From Megascapheus bottae (taxonomy: Eukaryota; Chordata; Mammalia; Rodentia; Geomyidae): 64,000 nt of DNA. The notes below the pieces were generated by a model, which did no database searches, had not been told where the DNA came from, and saw only the letters and a list, made by a program, of their open reading frames with translations. Numbering within the stretch: position 1 is the first letter of the stretch; each line of letters begins with the position of its first letter. The stretch lies in assembly GCA_024803745.1 (NCBI GenBank), contig JANJXV010000013.1, forward strand, positions 7,564,001-7,628,000, written 5' to 3'. The translations under genes and the position numbers were made by a program. This document shows positions 1 through 12,280 of the stretch, one piece after another.

Positions 1-81
1 ATAGATTTTTATTGAAAACAAACACTTTCATTGTTTAAAATTGATAATTTAGTTTAATTAAATTAATTAATATTAAAATTT

Positions 82-262
82 TTGGCCAGTCTTCGAGTTT
101 GAATTCTGGGCACTGTCCTTGAGCTTTCTCAAGACTAGAGATCCACTACTTGAGCCACGGTATCACTTCCAGGTTTTTCTGTGTATGTGGTTCCAAGTAA
201 TTGAACCCAGGGCTTCATACATGCTAGACAGGCACTCTACCATTAGGCCATGGTCCAGGACC
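82..262 (-). mobile_element. IDL-Geo-type dimeric SINE, diverged
   Basis: Read on the minus strand this is an ID-like left monomer with pol III A- and B-box remnants (the reversed B box reads 'attgaaccc' on the plus strand), followed by a Geo right monomer ending in the family's CCAGGACTGGC-like end. Here that end is altered to 'ggccagtcttcga'. Several substitutions and the lack of a clear TSD suggest an older copy. It abuts the L1 tail that starts near 272. Confidence 0.85.
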
Positions 263-271
263 TCTAATTTC

Positions 272-505
272 AACTTTTATTGTAAAGGTGATGTACAGAG
301 GTATCACAGTTGCAAAAGTCAAGTAATGAGTATATTTCTTTTTGAACCATGTCACTTCTTCCCTCCTTTTCTTCTAAGTGTTTTCCTCCCAATCCCCTGC
401 CCTAACATGTTGTGTAGATCCTTTCAACACAGTGTCTGGTGAGCCTCACTGCTGCATTTATTCACCCTTTTCCCAACCATTTCTGTGTTTCCATTCTTTC
501 CGTGA
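272..505 (-). mobile_element. Old LINE-1 3' UTR fragment
   Basis: On the plus strand the block starts with 'acttttattgtaaaggtga', then 'tgtacagaggtatcacagt', then a C/T-rich stretch. This is the reverse complement of a LINE-1 3' UTR ending in an A-rich tail. It is more diverged than the L1 tails at 34.3 and 52.0 kb. The right boundary is approximate. Confidence 0.6.
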
Positions 506-600
506 GAATGATGTAGGGCGTCAGGTGCTAGTGGTTCACAGCTGTAATTCTAGCTGGGATAGAAGTTGCTAACCAATGTGGGAAGAAAGGTTTGTGAGAC
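506..600 (+). mobile_element. Possible degenerate B1-like SINE fragment
   Basis: The segment 'gtggttcacagctgtaattc' resembles the 7SL-derived start of rodent B1/Alu-type SINEs (GTGGCTCACGCCTGTAATCC). Similarity fades after about 50 bp, so this is a tentative relic. Confidence 0.4.
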
Positions 601-3279
601 CCCCTCCTCAGCCTATGGAAAGGAACATTGCTTTGTGTCTGCCCTCCTAAGCAATGGGATCTCTGTTCCAGATTTGCTCATGTAGGCAAGTCCATGCGTC
701 TCTGCTTGACTGGAGGTGTTATGGCTCTGATCCCAGCAACCATTTGTGAATCATGGCTTAGGAAACTTCCTAAGGAGGGAAGCAAGAACATATCTTATAA
801 AACAAATTGAAAAGTCAGGTTGGGTAAGACAAGTCCAGATGTCAAAAATCCTAGTCCTAGCACTGACCTCATCTCAATAAAAGAGTGATGTTGGCACCAC
901 CAAAAGTTCTTGTCAATAAGTAGTCTTTTATCACACAAAATTTGATCCATTTGTGAACTCATGGAGGAAGTAGGTAAAGAAAATGGCAAAAATACTGCTT
1001 TGGATTTCTTGAAATGTGACAAAATGCACTGTATTCTTAGGGCAAAAGGCTATTTTGTGTATTTTAAAAACAGCAGTTTAATAGTGTTAGTTAATATTTG
1101 ACAATATATTTTTCTATTTTTATAATTTATTTCTTATATTTGATCAAGTAAACTTCAATATACTTGTACATATATTCTCTAAAACACTGGTATTCAGAAA
1201 CCATGAAAACATGAACACAACACCCACACAGAGACTCCAGTTGTCCCACCCGCAGCTACCAAATAGTTCCCTGCCAGCAATGAAAGACAGAACTCTGTAG
1301 GCAAACCTGATTCTCATTCCTATTTTCCAAAAAGAGAAACAGCTAAGGTTAACTGAGAATGAAGAATAGACATATACATATTCAAATAACAGTTCTTGAT
1401 TGAATTTGGATTAAGTGTCACTGTCCTACAACAATGATATTACACATGGGAGATATTTTTAATATGGTCTTTAGCAGGGGTGGGGGGAGGTATTAAGGAA
1501 GAGACTTAGCAATGTGTGTGACCTCCAGTTCCATCTTGATTCTTGCAATGGAGATTTATCTGACCTATACTGCTAGGGTGAATACCTTTGATATGTCTCT
1601 GTTCCAACAGGCGTTCTTTATAAGTTTATTAATATCTTGATATCCCCACACCAGAACATGTAGAGATCCTTGTTTTAAACTTCATTCCATGAGCTACTTC
1701 TGTCCACCTATCTAGTCACCAGCTGAAGGCTAGGCACATGCTAACCACACACAGAGCTTCTCTACAGATATGAGCCTAGGAGACTCACAACCAAGAGAAA
1801 TACGTATTTACAAACCTGATATTCTTAGGAATCCCTGAGTTTTATATCTTTAATATTTCTATTATTGACTGTTCTCCTAGGATCTACACCATGAGAAAAG
1901 AAAGTCTGAACATATTTCTCTATGACCTACCTCCAAATCTTCTTTCTGCTTATCCTGCTTCACTACTTATAACCCAACAAATTCCAACTTCTCTTCTTGT
2001 TCAGTTAGAATATACCATATATTATTTTTGCTTTCTTTGTAGTCCTCACAGGTCAAGAATGGTTAGGACACATAAAGAATGGGCAAGGTGTTAATATAAT
2101 TTCTTGTTCAATTTAGGTTACATTTGAGTGTGAGAGTAACCATTGTTAGTAATTGCTTTTACAGAATACACATAAAGTAGGGTCATGAGGCCTATAAATG
2201 CTGTCACATGACATATTCAACATCACACTTGTTTTTTGAAGAAGCCCTTATCCTAATGACCAGTCAAATATGCAGAGGTTTGTGGAGGGGTTGGGAGGCG
2301 TCTTCTCACCACCACTAAGGATTCTATAGAGACATCTAAAATCCACAACTCCAATAAGTTGGCTCAGCCTCAACAGAAATTCTATGGTAGCTTCCCTTTT
2401 GTTTCTGCCCTGTCCTTTCTTTTCCACCCACAGGTAGACATCCTCAATATCTGATATTCTCGGCACCTCTCCCTCTAATCCTTGTTTCTATCCCAGGAAA
2501 CCACTCAGAAAAACCAACCTGTGATTCTTTGGAAGTTGAGATGTTTGGTCTCCTACTTATGGAATCATGTGACCAAAAACCTCCATTACTTTGAGTGGTT
2601 GGATATAAACTAACCTTACAAATCGAAGGAGAATTAGGAAAGTCAATGTGAACACTGAGAGCACATCTGACACTCAATAATGTCACCTCAATAACAGAAG
2701 AAGAAGCAGGTGAAATGGGAATTTTGATTTTGTTTTTCTTTCATTGTCTTATTCTTCCTCAAAAAAAAGAGGATTTTTATTGTACGCGAAAATCAAACTG
2801 TAACAGCAGTATCTCAACCACACTGGAACTTCATTATATCCCTATGATTGTAGAATAAAACTCAAATACTATTCTAAGGCTTAACATTAAGATAACAATA
2901 TTAACTTTGTGACACTGGACAAAAATCGTAAGAAGAACTTCTAAAAATATTATACTGAAGATTCTCACTAGCATGTAAACAAAACTTACATCGTTTTTTA
3001 AATAATATTCTTTCTCCATACAGATTTTATTCAATACATTTATTTGTTGTCTACCACGAGCACACTATTCACTGAAGGTATAGGATTAGTACGATAGTGA
3101 TCTTACCATCTAATACATTGCTTTCAAAGGCAACACACAACCATTTGAAATAATGAAATATTTTCTGAAAGAAATGCCTGAAAACTATGAGAGACTAGAG
3201 AAATTGCAAATAACTACATGAAGAACAATCAAGGAACTCTTTTAAGATGCGGTAAAACATGTACAGATGGCCATATAAA
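601..3279. other. Unique AT-rich sequence, no supported feature
   Basis: I see no gene, RNA or recognisable repeat in this 2.7-kb stretch. Short open frames (longest about 80 codons, at 2444-2686 on the minus strand) have no recognisable domain and are the size expected by chance in AT-rich DNA. Confidence 0.6.
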
Positions 3280-3695
3280 ATGATGCTAATTGAAATGAAC
3301 TCCAATACATAGAAACAAGAAGTTGTCTTGCTGTTGTCGTTGTTGGGTTTAATGTACTATATGAAGATATTTCTTTTTTTCTATCATTTTTTTTCTTTTC
3401 ATTTGACTTATCTCCTTCTGTCACTTTTTTGTACCCTGTTTCTTGGCTATATATTTATCTGATTTGGGGAGAAGAAGGGGAATAACAAAATGGTGAGACA
3501 AGGGACCAAGGATAAGCCAATTTAATAATACTCACATGACACTATGTTGGAAATGAATTTTACAACTTGGAAAGGAAGTTGGGGGAAAGGGAAAGTGAGA
3601 GAAAAACAAGGGTGTAGGTACATATTACCTTATTTATGTAACTATAACCCATTTGTACAATAACTTACAATAAAATTAAAAATACAAAAAAGAAA
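3280..3695 (+). mobile_element. Old LINE-1 3' end
   Basis: The block ends 'caataaaattaaaaatac', an A-rich L1 tail. It contains 'ttggaaatgaattttacaac', which recurs almost exactly in the L1 3' UTR at about 63,870, so both come from the same L1 subfamily. Its 5' limit is uncertain. Confidence 0.65.
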
Positions 3696-4097
3696 ACAGG
3701 ATGAGATAAAACAGATCATGTCTTGGTTTTGAAAGAAAAATCATTTTCCAAATCTTAGGAAGCATTAAAAATAATTTAAGGCATAGCAAATAACCTCTTG
3801 ATAGATACTAGAGCATTAGAGGGACCATGTGTATGGATTGGGATATGATGTTTGTTCATAGGGAAAGTAATGAAAAGGGATAAAAACAGTAGCAAGTATA
3901 ATTACTACATATATATTATAAGAAAGAAAATGTCCCATATATGCAGTTTAGATTGTTATTAAATTCTTATAACTATATATCATAAATTCTGATTAGCTCT
4001 TCTACAGTTTTAAAGCAGAAGTTTAAACAGTGGCTAAGTCAGGAATTTAAGCAACTTAGTCTGGATCTACTTACTCTAGTAAACTTCAAGCTCTAAG

Positions 4098-4330
4098 GCC
4101 ACACACTGGTGGCTCACAACTACCCTTCTAGATACTCAGGAACCTGAGATCTGAGGGTCACAGTTTGAAGCCATCCCTAGCAAGAAAGTCTGTAAGACTC
4201 TTATGTACACTTAAAGTCTAAAATGCTAGAAGTAGAGGAGTGGCTTAAGAGATAGAACACCAACCTTGAGAAGCGAAGTCTGGGTACAATGTCTCAGGCC
4301 CTGAGAACAAGCCCCAATACAGTCAAAAAT
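4098..4330 (+). mobile_element. B1/7SL-Geo dimeric SINE
   Basis: The left half carries 'actggtggctcacaactacc' and 'tcaggaacctgagatctgag', matching a 7SL-derived B1-type monomer. The right half ('gagtggcttaagagatagaa' through 'caggccctgagaacaagccc') matches the tRNA-like right monomer seen in the IDL-Geo copies. It ends in an A-rich tail (aaaaataataaataga). The element is moderately diverged. Confidence 0.8.
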
Positions 4331-5578
4331 AATAAATAGATAAATCTGATGGTCTAGTTTCCCATGACACCATTAGAAGACATTCCTCACACAAAATCAG
4401 AATTGCTTCGGCAGATGAGATCCAATTAAATGATATCAAAGTTTGTTGGTTTGAGGAGAGAAATGCCATGAGAAACAAGAAAAACCTCAGCACATAGCAG
4501 ATCACCTTGCAATGTCCATCAGGTGTATTTCAAATTCTAATATAAAATTTACAGATTTTTCACAATCATGTATGTACCCTTGAGTGGCTGAATGTCCCTA
4601 AACTCTCATTGAATTTAGGTCTTTGGTTAGAAGAACTAACTTAGCTATACCTTTTTGCTATTTAAAACTGAAATATACACACACAAATTTATGTACTTAT
4701 GTATGTAGGTGGATAGATCAAAGATATATTCTGTTTAGAAGAACTTTTGCAATCACTGATAAGTTATAACATTTCTGAAATAGTAGTGTCTTAATAAATT
4801 CTAAATACCTTTTCCTGTGACCTTGCAGAATATTTTTTAAAAAAATCAGTTTGCATGTCTATGGATTAAAATGCTAATGACTGGCAAGCTGTGATTTTTA
4901 TCTGATACGTTTTTTCCCCTTTTTTGATGTGCATTGAACATATTCCTACCACTGTAATCATTCTGTTTAAAACTCAGTAACTCTGACCTTACAAAGTCAA
5001 TATTGCTGTTTGTATTCCTTGAGTTTGGCAAGAAACAAGGTCCTAAGCACTGAAGCAAATCTTTTTCTGTCTCATTTGATATATTTTTCCTTCCTAGAAG
5101 AAAATGTTCCATGTATTTAACTCCTCTATTTATATCTCCATTCCCAGTGTTACCAGATTTGCATGTTCACATTCACATTTTCATTTTTAGGATTTATATA
5201 TAACATGTCCTTTCCATAAACTATAGTCTGTACATGAAGAATAAAATACATTTATCTATGAATATATGAGCCACACACATAAATTTAACAAAGATACACC
5301 TATAAAAGAAAATATTTTAAATGACTATTAACCAGGCAGGAAACTGAAATTATCCCTGTAAGAAAATTATCTAGTGGGTCAGAGAAGACCATACTGAAGA
5401 TGGTTCAAAAGTTGCTACATCTAGAAAGAGAACACACAGATGGGGGTAGTAGGCATGCTGAAAGAAGGGCATGCCAAAACTACCACAGCTATGTTTAGTA
5501 AAGGCTGAAGTACTAAGCACCTTAATAATTAGCATTGCTGGTTTACCAGTTAGTCACTGTTGGAAATATAGACAGCAA
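4331..5578. other. Unique sequence, no supported feature
   Basis: AT-rich unique DNA. The longest open frame is 88 codons (4846-5112, minus) and shows no recognisable motif. Confidence 0.6.
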
Positions 5579-5776
5579 GGGCCCAGAGTTTGGCCTAGTG
5601 GACTGGGGTTCAATTCCTCAGTATGACATAAATAGAAAAGACAGAAGTAGTGCCATGGCTCAAGTGGTAGAGCTCTAGCCTTGAGAAAGCCCAGGGACAG
5701 TGCTCAGGCCCTGAGCTCAAGGCTAGGACTGGCAAAAAAAACCCCACCAAAACTAAACAAAACAACAAAAAAAGGA
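5579..5776 (+). mobile_element. IDL-Geo SINE with deletion in left monomer
   Basis: The A box (TGGCCTAGTGG) and the B box (GGTTCAATTCC) are present but lie too close together: the roughly 25 bp that normally separate them ('gcttgcctagcatgcacgaa' in other copies) are missing. The Geo half is complete to 'aggactggc' and is followed by a long A-rich tail. With the internal promoter spacing broken, this copy could not be transcribed normally by pol III. Confidence 0.9.
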
Positions 5777-6219
5777 AACAGTACAGCGAGCAGACACCAC
5801 ATTTTGTTGGAGATGTCTTGGGAAGAGGTTCTATGTAGCTTCTCATTCTTATCTGCCACATAATCCCAAGGATTTCCTTTATTCTTTCTGTTACCTTAAT
5901 TACATAACATGTAAATAGAAGTCATATAACTAGGAACTGCTTAATTTGTGTTGATGTGATTCTGTGTATCAGGAAATTAATGTGGAAGTGTAAAAAAAGA
6001 GCCATTTTTTTCTAATGTAAAAATTATTTATACATGATAGGTATTCTTGTCAAAATTAAAATTTTTAATCTCTCACAAAATGGTTTGTGTATGAACGTTT
6101 ATGTATATTTATGGACATGCATGAGAAAATTTCAATCCTTAAATAGGACATTTTGATACTGAATGCTTGTCTTGCCCTAAACCATCAACATTTGTTTTCA
6201 ATTAAAGAAATCATGTAAT

Positions 6220-6660
6220 TCATTTTTTTCTTTTTTGTTTTGTTTAGTTTTTCTTTGTTTCTGTCTGTATCTTGTCTCTTTATTTTGTTGTGCTTTTCCC
6301 TGCTTTCTTTCCTATTTTCTTCCTATTAACTTCCTTCCTTCATTTTTCTTTCTTCCTTCCCTTCCTCCTTCCTTCCTTTATCATTTTCTCTTTGTTATTG
6401 CTCTTCCTTCCAACACCTTTTCTCTCTCTTTCGATTCCTTTTTTCCTCCTTCTCCTATTCCTGTGCTACTTCCCCTACACTTGTTCCTCCTCCTCTTCCT
6501 TCTTCTCCTTTTCTTTCTTCTCTCTTTTCTTTTTCTTCTCCTTCTTCTCCTTTTCTTTCTCCTCTCTTTTCTTCTTCTTCTCCTTCCTCCTCCTCCTCCT
6601 CCTCCTCCTCCACCTCCTCCTCCTCCTCCTCCTCCTCCTCTCTTCTTCTACTTTGGCTCT
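6220..6660 (+). repeat. 440-bp polypyrimidine tract (T-, TTCC- and TCC-rich)
   Basis: The tract runs from T/C-rich sequence into TTCC blocks and then a nearly pure (TCC)n run at about 6587-6640. The Leu/Phe/Ser/Pro-rich open frames across it come from the repeat and are not genes. Long homopyrimidine-homopurine tracts can form triplex (H-) DNA. Confidence 0.95.
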
Positions 6661-8930
6661 ATTTTCTGTTTCCTAGGATGTTGAATACTAGTAGATTTCA
6701 CATTTACCAGGTAAAATCTATAGCCATTCAAAACCAAAGTAGCTGGTCCCTTTAGTAAAAACTATTTACCAATTTTAATTCAACATTTATATTTTTCTAA
6801 AAGAGAACTGACATTACTAATGTTAGCAATGTTTTATTGTTCTACAAAATGGCAGATTTGTTTGAAGATTTGTTTGGCCCTCTTCTGGAAATATTGTCCA
6901 AATGGCATTATTACTGACACTAACTATTCTAAGAAATACACGACCCCAAATCTCAGTAGTTTCATACAGGAGAAGTGTATTTCTAGCTCAGCCAAAGATC
7001 TTCAGAAGAAGACAGGGAGTGGTCCATCTACTACACATTTTTCCCTTTCAGTATTTGACATCAACCCAAGGATTTTGAAAGCCAGGTAGCATAAGTAATG
7101 TAGAGTAAAACTGAGGTTTTGCGTAACAGTCATTCCTACTACATGGCTGGAACTCAGACTAACTGATGTGTGAGTAGGCTTAGGATACCTAATCTGCAGC
7201 TGATTCACAATTCCACACCATAAATTAGAAATATAATATTCCAGTGGTCAGATTTCCAGTTGATATCATAGTCCATATTTTAATTTTCTAATCAGCTGAA
7301 CATAAGATAAGGAGTCCGCCATATTTGGGAATACTGACACTTTTTGATGGCACTGAAGATAGGTCTGCTCTATTAAGCCTTCAATGTCAGGGACAGTTTG
7401 CATGGAGGCCCACCTCGTGTCTTTACTGAGACTTGAACTCAAATCTAACATACCCAGTTTCAAAAATAAGACCAAGACATGTTCATAAGACAAAAAGAAA
7501 AACTTTCCAGGATATAATAGGTTATTTCTATTTGGATCTAAGGCTAGATATTCCATGACTACTAGAAATTTTATTTTAGAGATCTTTAACATTTCTTGTT
7601 ATCAAAATTTTTGCCCTCTTAAGAGTCATCATATGTGGTATCCACACATAATGAATTTCACCTTTTGCTTGCTGCTATCGATTCAGGTTTTCTAATACAG
7701 TGTGCAGGGGACAAGACAACTTTTCCTTGCATTTCCACTCCCTCAGTGAAAGAAGTTTTCTGAATTCTAAGTGCTTTAAAATGAATGATTGAAGCGTGAA
7801 AGCAGAACTCTATGTCAAAAATTGCAAAATACTCAATGACTGGCTGGTCTGGTTTGTCAGACAAGTTCATTTTGTTAGAACTTCGGTAGTTCGACCTGAA
7901 AGGCACCTCTACATTCTTTGTGAAATCAAATACTCTACCCCTTTTTGCCTGCCTCTTGCTCCTGGAAAAAAAAAATTCCCCAGCTAATAGTGTGTAAATG
8001 TTAATGAATTCTATGCCATTTCTTCCACTATCTCCAGCATTTTTATTACAATTTAGTCCAAAACAGTGGCTATATTTCCCAAAACACAAGCCAGGACACC
8101 TGGCCTGACACATGGTCTGACTATGGTATATAGACTGTGCCAACATAAATAAGTCAGCTGAGTTACAGATTGAAAATGCATGTCTTACAACCAGTAAATA
8201 AACTTAAGGCAATTACTAAATGCCTCATTCCTCGGGCAACAGGGGCATCAAGAAAATCAGGAAAAGATGGGATGTGTGATTTCTATGAGATTTTCATCTT
8301 CTGTTTCTTTTAGGTGTGTGAAGAGGCATTATGATTGATAGGAGAGAGAATAAAATATCTAGAAAAGAATATATTTAACTAGGTACATGTAAAACTATAT
8401 CTATGGGTATGTATAGGATATTTATGAAATTATATGTAAGGTATTTATATATAGATAGGACATATGTATGTTATTAACGTGCTGGCTATTATGAACAGTC
8501 TGTTTTACATCTTACGTCGAATGAAAAAACAGTAACTAAAAGTTACTGAAACAGTCAAGTGTTAGCTATTGAGAAATTAAAATTTTAAGGATATAGGCCT
8601 GGGTCACTACCTAACAATTTCAAACCACAAATTCAAACCCTAGAAAAGTCAAAAACTTTTAAATGGAAATAACAGTAATAATTTTGACAGTTCTCTTTTA
8701 AATATTTCAACTTATCTGCTAGGGAGAAAGACATTCTACAAAATTAAGTAATTTGCCCAAAATTACACAAATTGTGAATGGTAGAATCAGAGTCATCTAT
8801 TATTACAACACTTATTACCACACTGCCATTTCTCTAAACAGTAAAGATTCAGTGTTTTAAAAGCTAGTTTTATATTCTCTGAGTCACTCAGGATATCTTA
8901 CAGTAACATTATTCTTTTTTTGGAACATAA
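6661..8930. other. Unique sequence with one chance-length open frame
   Basis: No repeat or gene family is recognised. The longest frame (7658-8146, minus, about 162 codons) shows no domain, signal peptide or membrane segment that I recognise and has no visible exon context. I treat it as non-coding. Confidence 0.55.
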
Positions 8931-9225
8931 CTTTTTTTAAATTGGTATAATGTTTAGAGGGGTTACAGTTACATTTGTCAGGTAGTAGGTGCATTACTTC
9001 TTGCACATTGATACCCCTTCTAATGTTTTTGTACACAATTCCCACTTCCACCCCCTCCCAATCATCTTGTTTTCCTCCCTTCCCTTTCTTATTTCAAATA
9101 AACAAATAAGCATATACAATATTCCAGGTAACAAAGTCAGATACAGTAACAATATGAGATTAATCATAAGGGAAAAAAGAAGAGAAATAACTCGTATATT
9201 AAGAACAACAATTAAGACGGGCTTT
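8931..9225 (-). mobile_element. LINE-1 3' UTR, 5'-truncated copy
   Basis: On the plus strand it runs from a short poly-T through 'gaggggttacagttacattt', 'ttcttgcacattgatacccc', a C/T-rich segment and 'ccaggtaacaaagtcagata'. This order recurs at 34.3 and 52.0 kb and, in forward orientation, at 21.1 kb. Only about 300 bp of the 3' end are present, as is usual for 5'-truncated L1 insertions. Confidence 0.9.
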
Positions 9226-9690
9226 TAAATATTTCTCTAGGGACTGTCTTGAGATGCAATTTATACTGGAGACATATTATCCTGAAATTGTATGGCAAAA
9301 CAAAATGAAAACCATAATCTTTAAATTCTATTATTATAGAAAGCTATTATTCTGTGTCCATAGACATTTCTTAAATATTCAGAAGTATTCTACATTATTA
9401 TTTCTCCAGCATCTTTCTCAAAAGGCTTATCAACTCATGGATGTTTTGCTCAACATACTGAATCAGTTGTTGACTTGGAATTATTTAATTCCTACATATT
9501 CAGTTCCTCTATCTGTAATCCATCCCAGAGAAAAGTTTTGAAAAGTCAGCAATCACCCACGTATTATTCAAACCCCCAAGCCCATGCTGGTCCCACACTT
9601 TCGTGACTGCCTCTCTCAATCCCCATAGAGTCCACAATCCTGTACCTATTTTAGATGTCACCTATATGGGAAGCCCGCGTTATTTACATT
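9226..9690. other. Unique sequence, no supported feature
   Basis: AT-rich. A 95-codon open frame at 9254-9541 has no recognisable motif. Confidence 0.5.
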
Positions 9691-10275
9691 TATTTCTGAC
9701 CAATTAAAAACTCAGGGATTTCTGTGATTCCCTACATGATAGTTATTGATAGTTATCTAGAATAGCTCTCAAAATTCAGGAAAGTATTGCCATCATGGGT
9801 ATTGTTTTATTTATAAAGGATATGACTTAGGAACTGGCAAATGAAAGAGGTGCAGGGCAGACACACAGTTCTTTCTTATTTCACCTACTCCCAATATCTT
9901 ATGTAATCCAACCCGAGAGTTCCTTCAATTCTTACAATTTCAAGGTTTTCACTAACATATTATTAGGTAGGTATGATTGATTAACTCTCTGGCCGTCGAT
10001 ATTTAAATTCAATTTCCAGTTCTTCTCAGCTCTTCAGATTTAGGATCAAACTTCTAGTTCCACATTCTGATCTCATGGTTGCTTTCTAGCCCTCATCCTA
10101 AAGCTACCTGAGAATTGCCACATAAATATAAACTAAAAATGAACTCATTATTATGGTCAAAAATAACTCATTATTAGTAGCGAAGACACTAAGAAAAATT
10201 CCAAGGACTTTAAGAACACACTTCCAGGAACAAGGGACAAGAACAAATATAAAATATAATATATATTGAGATTAT
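9691..10275. mobile_element. Probable ancient LTR-type repeat, family not assigned
   Basis: An ordered set of phrases recalls an old placental-mammal LTR consensus: 'tctcaaaattcaggaaagta', 'tataaaggatatgacttagg', 'taggtatgattgattaactc', 'ccctcatcctaaagctacct' and 'tgaactcattattatggtca'. The divergence is high. This comes from memory of consensus text, not alignment, so family and orientation stay open. Confidence 0.5.
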
Positions 10276-12087
10276 GTATACATGCTGGGAAGCACACAGA
10301 GAGAGAGAAAAGGGGAGGTCAATCAAATCAGGGCACTTAATCCAGAGACATTTATCAGAAATTACTTAACAAAGCCATAGACTCCAAGACAGCAATAAGT
10401 CATTCAGGAAGCCCAGCTTGTGATTCAGCATAGACATTTATTCAGAGAAATGACTACTGGATTTCAATTTCAGGCTTTTTATCTATTTGGGAATATATGT
10501 GCCCAATAATCACATGGATTTTAGATACCACATTAAGCATTAAAATCTAAATTGCTTCTGAAAATACTAAGACAATTAATTAGTCATGATAAATTATTCC
10601 TTGAAGATCAAGAGAAAAATGTGTCCATTCTCTAATGCCATTTTAATAAATATTTTCCAGAAGAGATAATACTCAACTTGAATCATGTAGCTACCAGTTT
10701 AAACATCTTTAGACATGTCAGAAGACTAATAGGATATAATTAATAAATCATGCATTTGTATGCTTACTATCTTCATTTTAGTAAGAGGCAGTAAATGTGT
10801 AAATACGACCATCACCCCACTTCTCACTGTCTGCTATGCCTCTGATGGTGGGTGAAAACTTCATAAAGTTTGATTGAATAAATAAGTCAATGACTCTGTA
10901 TTTAGTTTTGAAACTACATAAAAGCTATGAGACTTTTCACTGAAACTTTTGCAACTTTTCCACATCTCCATTTGTATTTTTAATGCTACCAAATTCTTTG
11001 TGTTAATCGTATATGTGTAGTAATTCATACAGAGTGATTACTGGGCAAAGTAGGCATCAGATGCAGTCAGTTCAAGTTAGCTATTATTGTAATGCAAAGA
11101 AAGTCCACAGACGCACAACAGCACAAATAAAGTATATTCTGTGGCTCATATTTCTATAAGATACGTATCCATGAAAGCCTTTAATTTGGCTCCTTTCTAA
11201 TAATTATCCCATACTTATTAGGTATTCATGCTAATTAGACAACTGTATGAATGTATAAATAAGCATATGAATCTAAGTGTCAATAAAGAGGTACAGAATA
11301 CACAATGTATGACAAATAAAACGGTGACAAAACAGAATGTGTGCTGAGGATGTGGGATCACTACAATGAAAAGTGACATGCGGCTGAAAGCATGTAATAG
11401 TTCTATTCAAGCATCACTCAAACCACCACTGAACAAACCAGCATGAGTCTTCAGCATTCTCGTTTATATTACAGAAAGCTTTTTTTTTTTATCCCCTTAT
11501 CCCCTTCATTACTTTAAGATAACATACCTATAGTTTTGTATCCATTTCCAAGGAGCAGAAATGAAGGTTTAGAGAATTTCGATTATGTGTCTAAGTCTTC
11601 ACATCATGAATCATGTTTCCACCTCCTTGGCCCTTATTCCTCATTCCTGACTATAACCTACTCCCTTGTATTCAACTGTGCACCTACTCCACTGCTACAA
11701 ATGGTAGTGTTCTCAATGACTATATTTGTCTGTACTGCTATCCATGCATATTAGTTCTCATTCCATTCCATTCTTCATCCAGTCATCTAATGTCTTCTAA
11801 AATTTGCAAGTTAAGAAATCTCTATAAGTGCCATCATAAAGTGGTGTATTATCCAGACAAACACCACCTTGGAAATATAGCAGAGACATTTTCATTGCAG
11901 TAGCTCACCAGGGTCCATCTAGGTAAGGATAGTCTCAAGCATTACTTGTCACTTGTCTCAGAAGACGGTTATGAAGTGAAAGAATTAAAAATGTAAAAGT
12001 AAGATAATGTAAGGGAAGATATTGTCCAAAAAGAAATGCACGCTTTACCTGACTTGTGTAATTGTAATCCCTCTATACATCACCATT
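10276..12087. other. Unique AT-rich sequence, no supported feature
   Basis: No gene or repeat recognised. Open frames at 11536-11754 and 11613-11903 overlap in different frames and look like chance. Confidence 0.55.
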
Positions 12088-12280
12088 TCTTTTGCCAGTC
12101 CTGGGGCTGCAACTCAGGGCCAGGGTACTGTCTTGGACACTTTTTACTCAAATATACCACTGCCAATTGAGCTATAGTGCCACTTTGGGCTTTTTCTGAA
12201 CATGTGGTTCTGAGTAATCAAACCCAGGGCTTCGTGTGTGCTAGGGGAACATGCTACCACTGGGCCATGTTCCCAGCTCT
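12088..12280 (-). mobile_element. IDL-Geo SINE, diverged
   Basis: The Geo end ('ttgccagtcctggggctgca') and the ID-like end ('taccactgggccatgttccc') are both recognisable in reverse orientation. The reversed B box is 'aatcaaaccc'. Many substitutions suggest an older copy. Confidence 0.88.

Noticed and set aside
6235..6684. Overlapping 134- and 149-codon frames rich in Leu, Phe, Ser and Pro
   Set aside because: They are translations of a polypyrimidine tract and are open in more than one frame, as expected for purine-free DNA.
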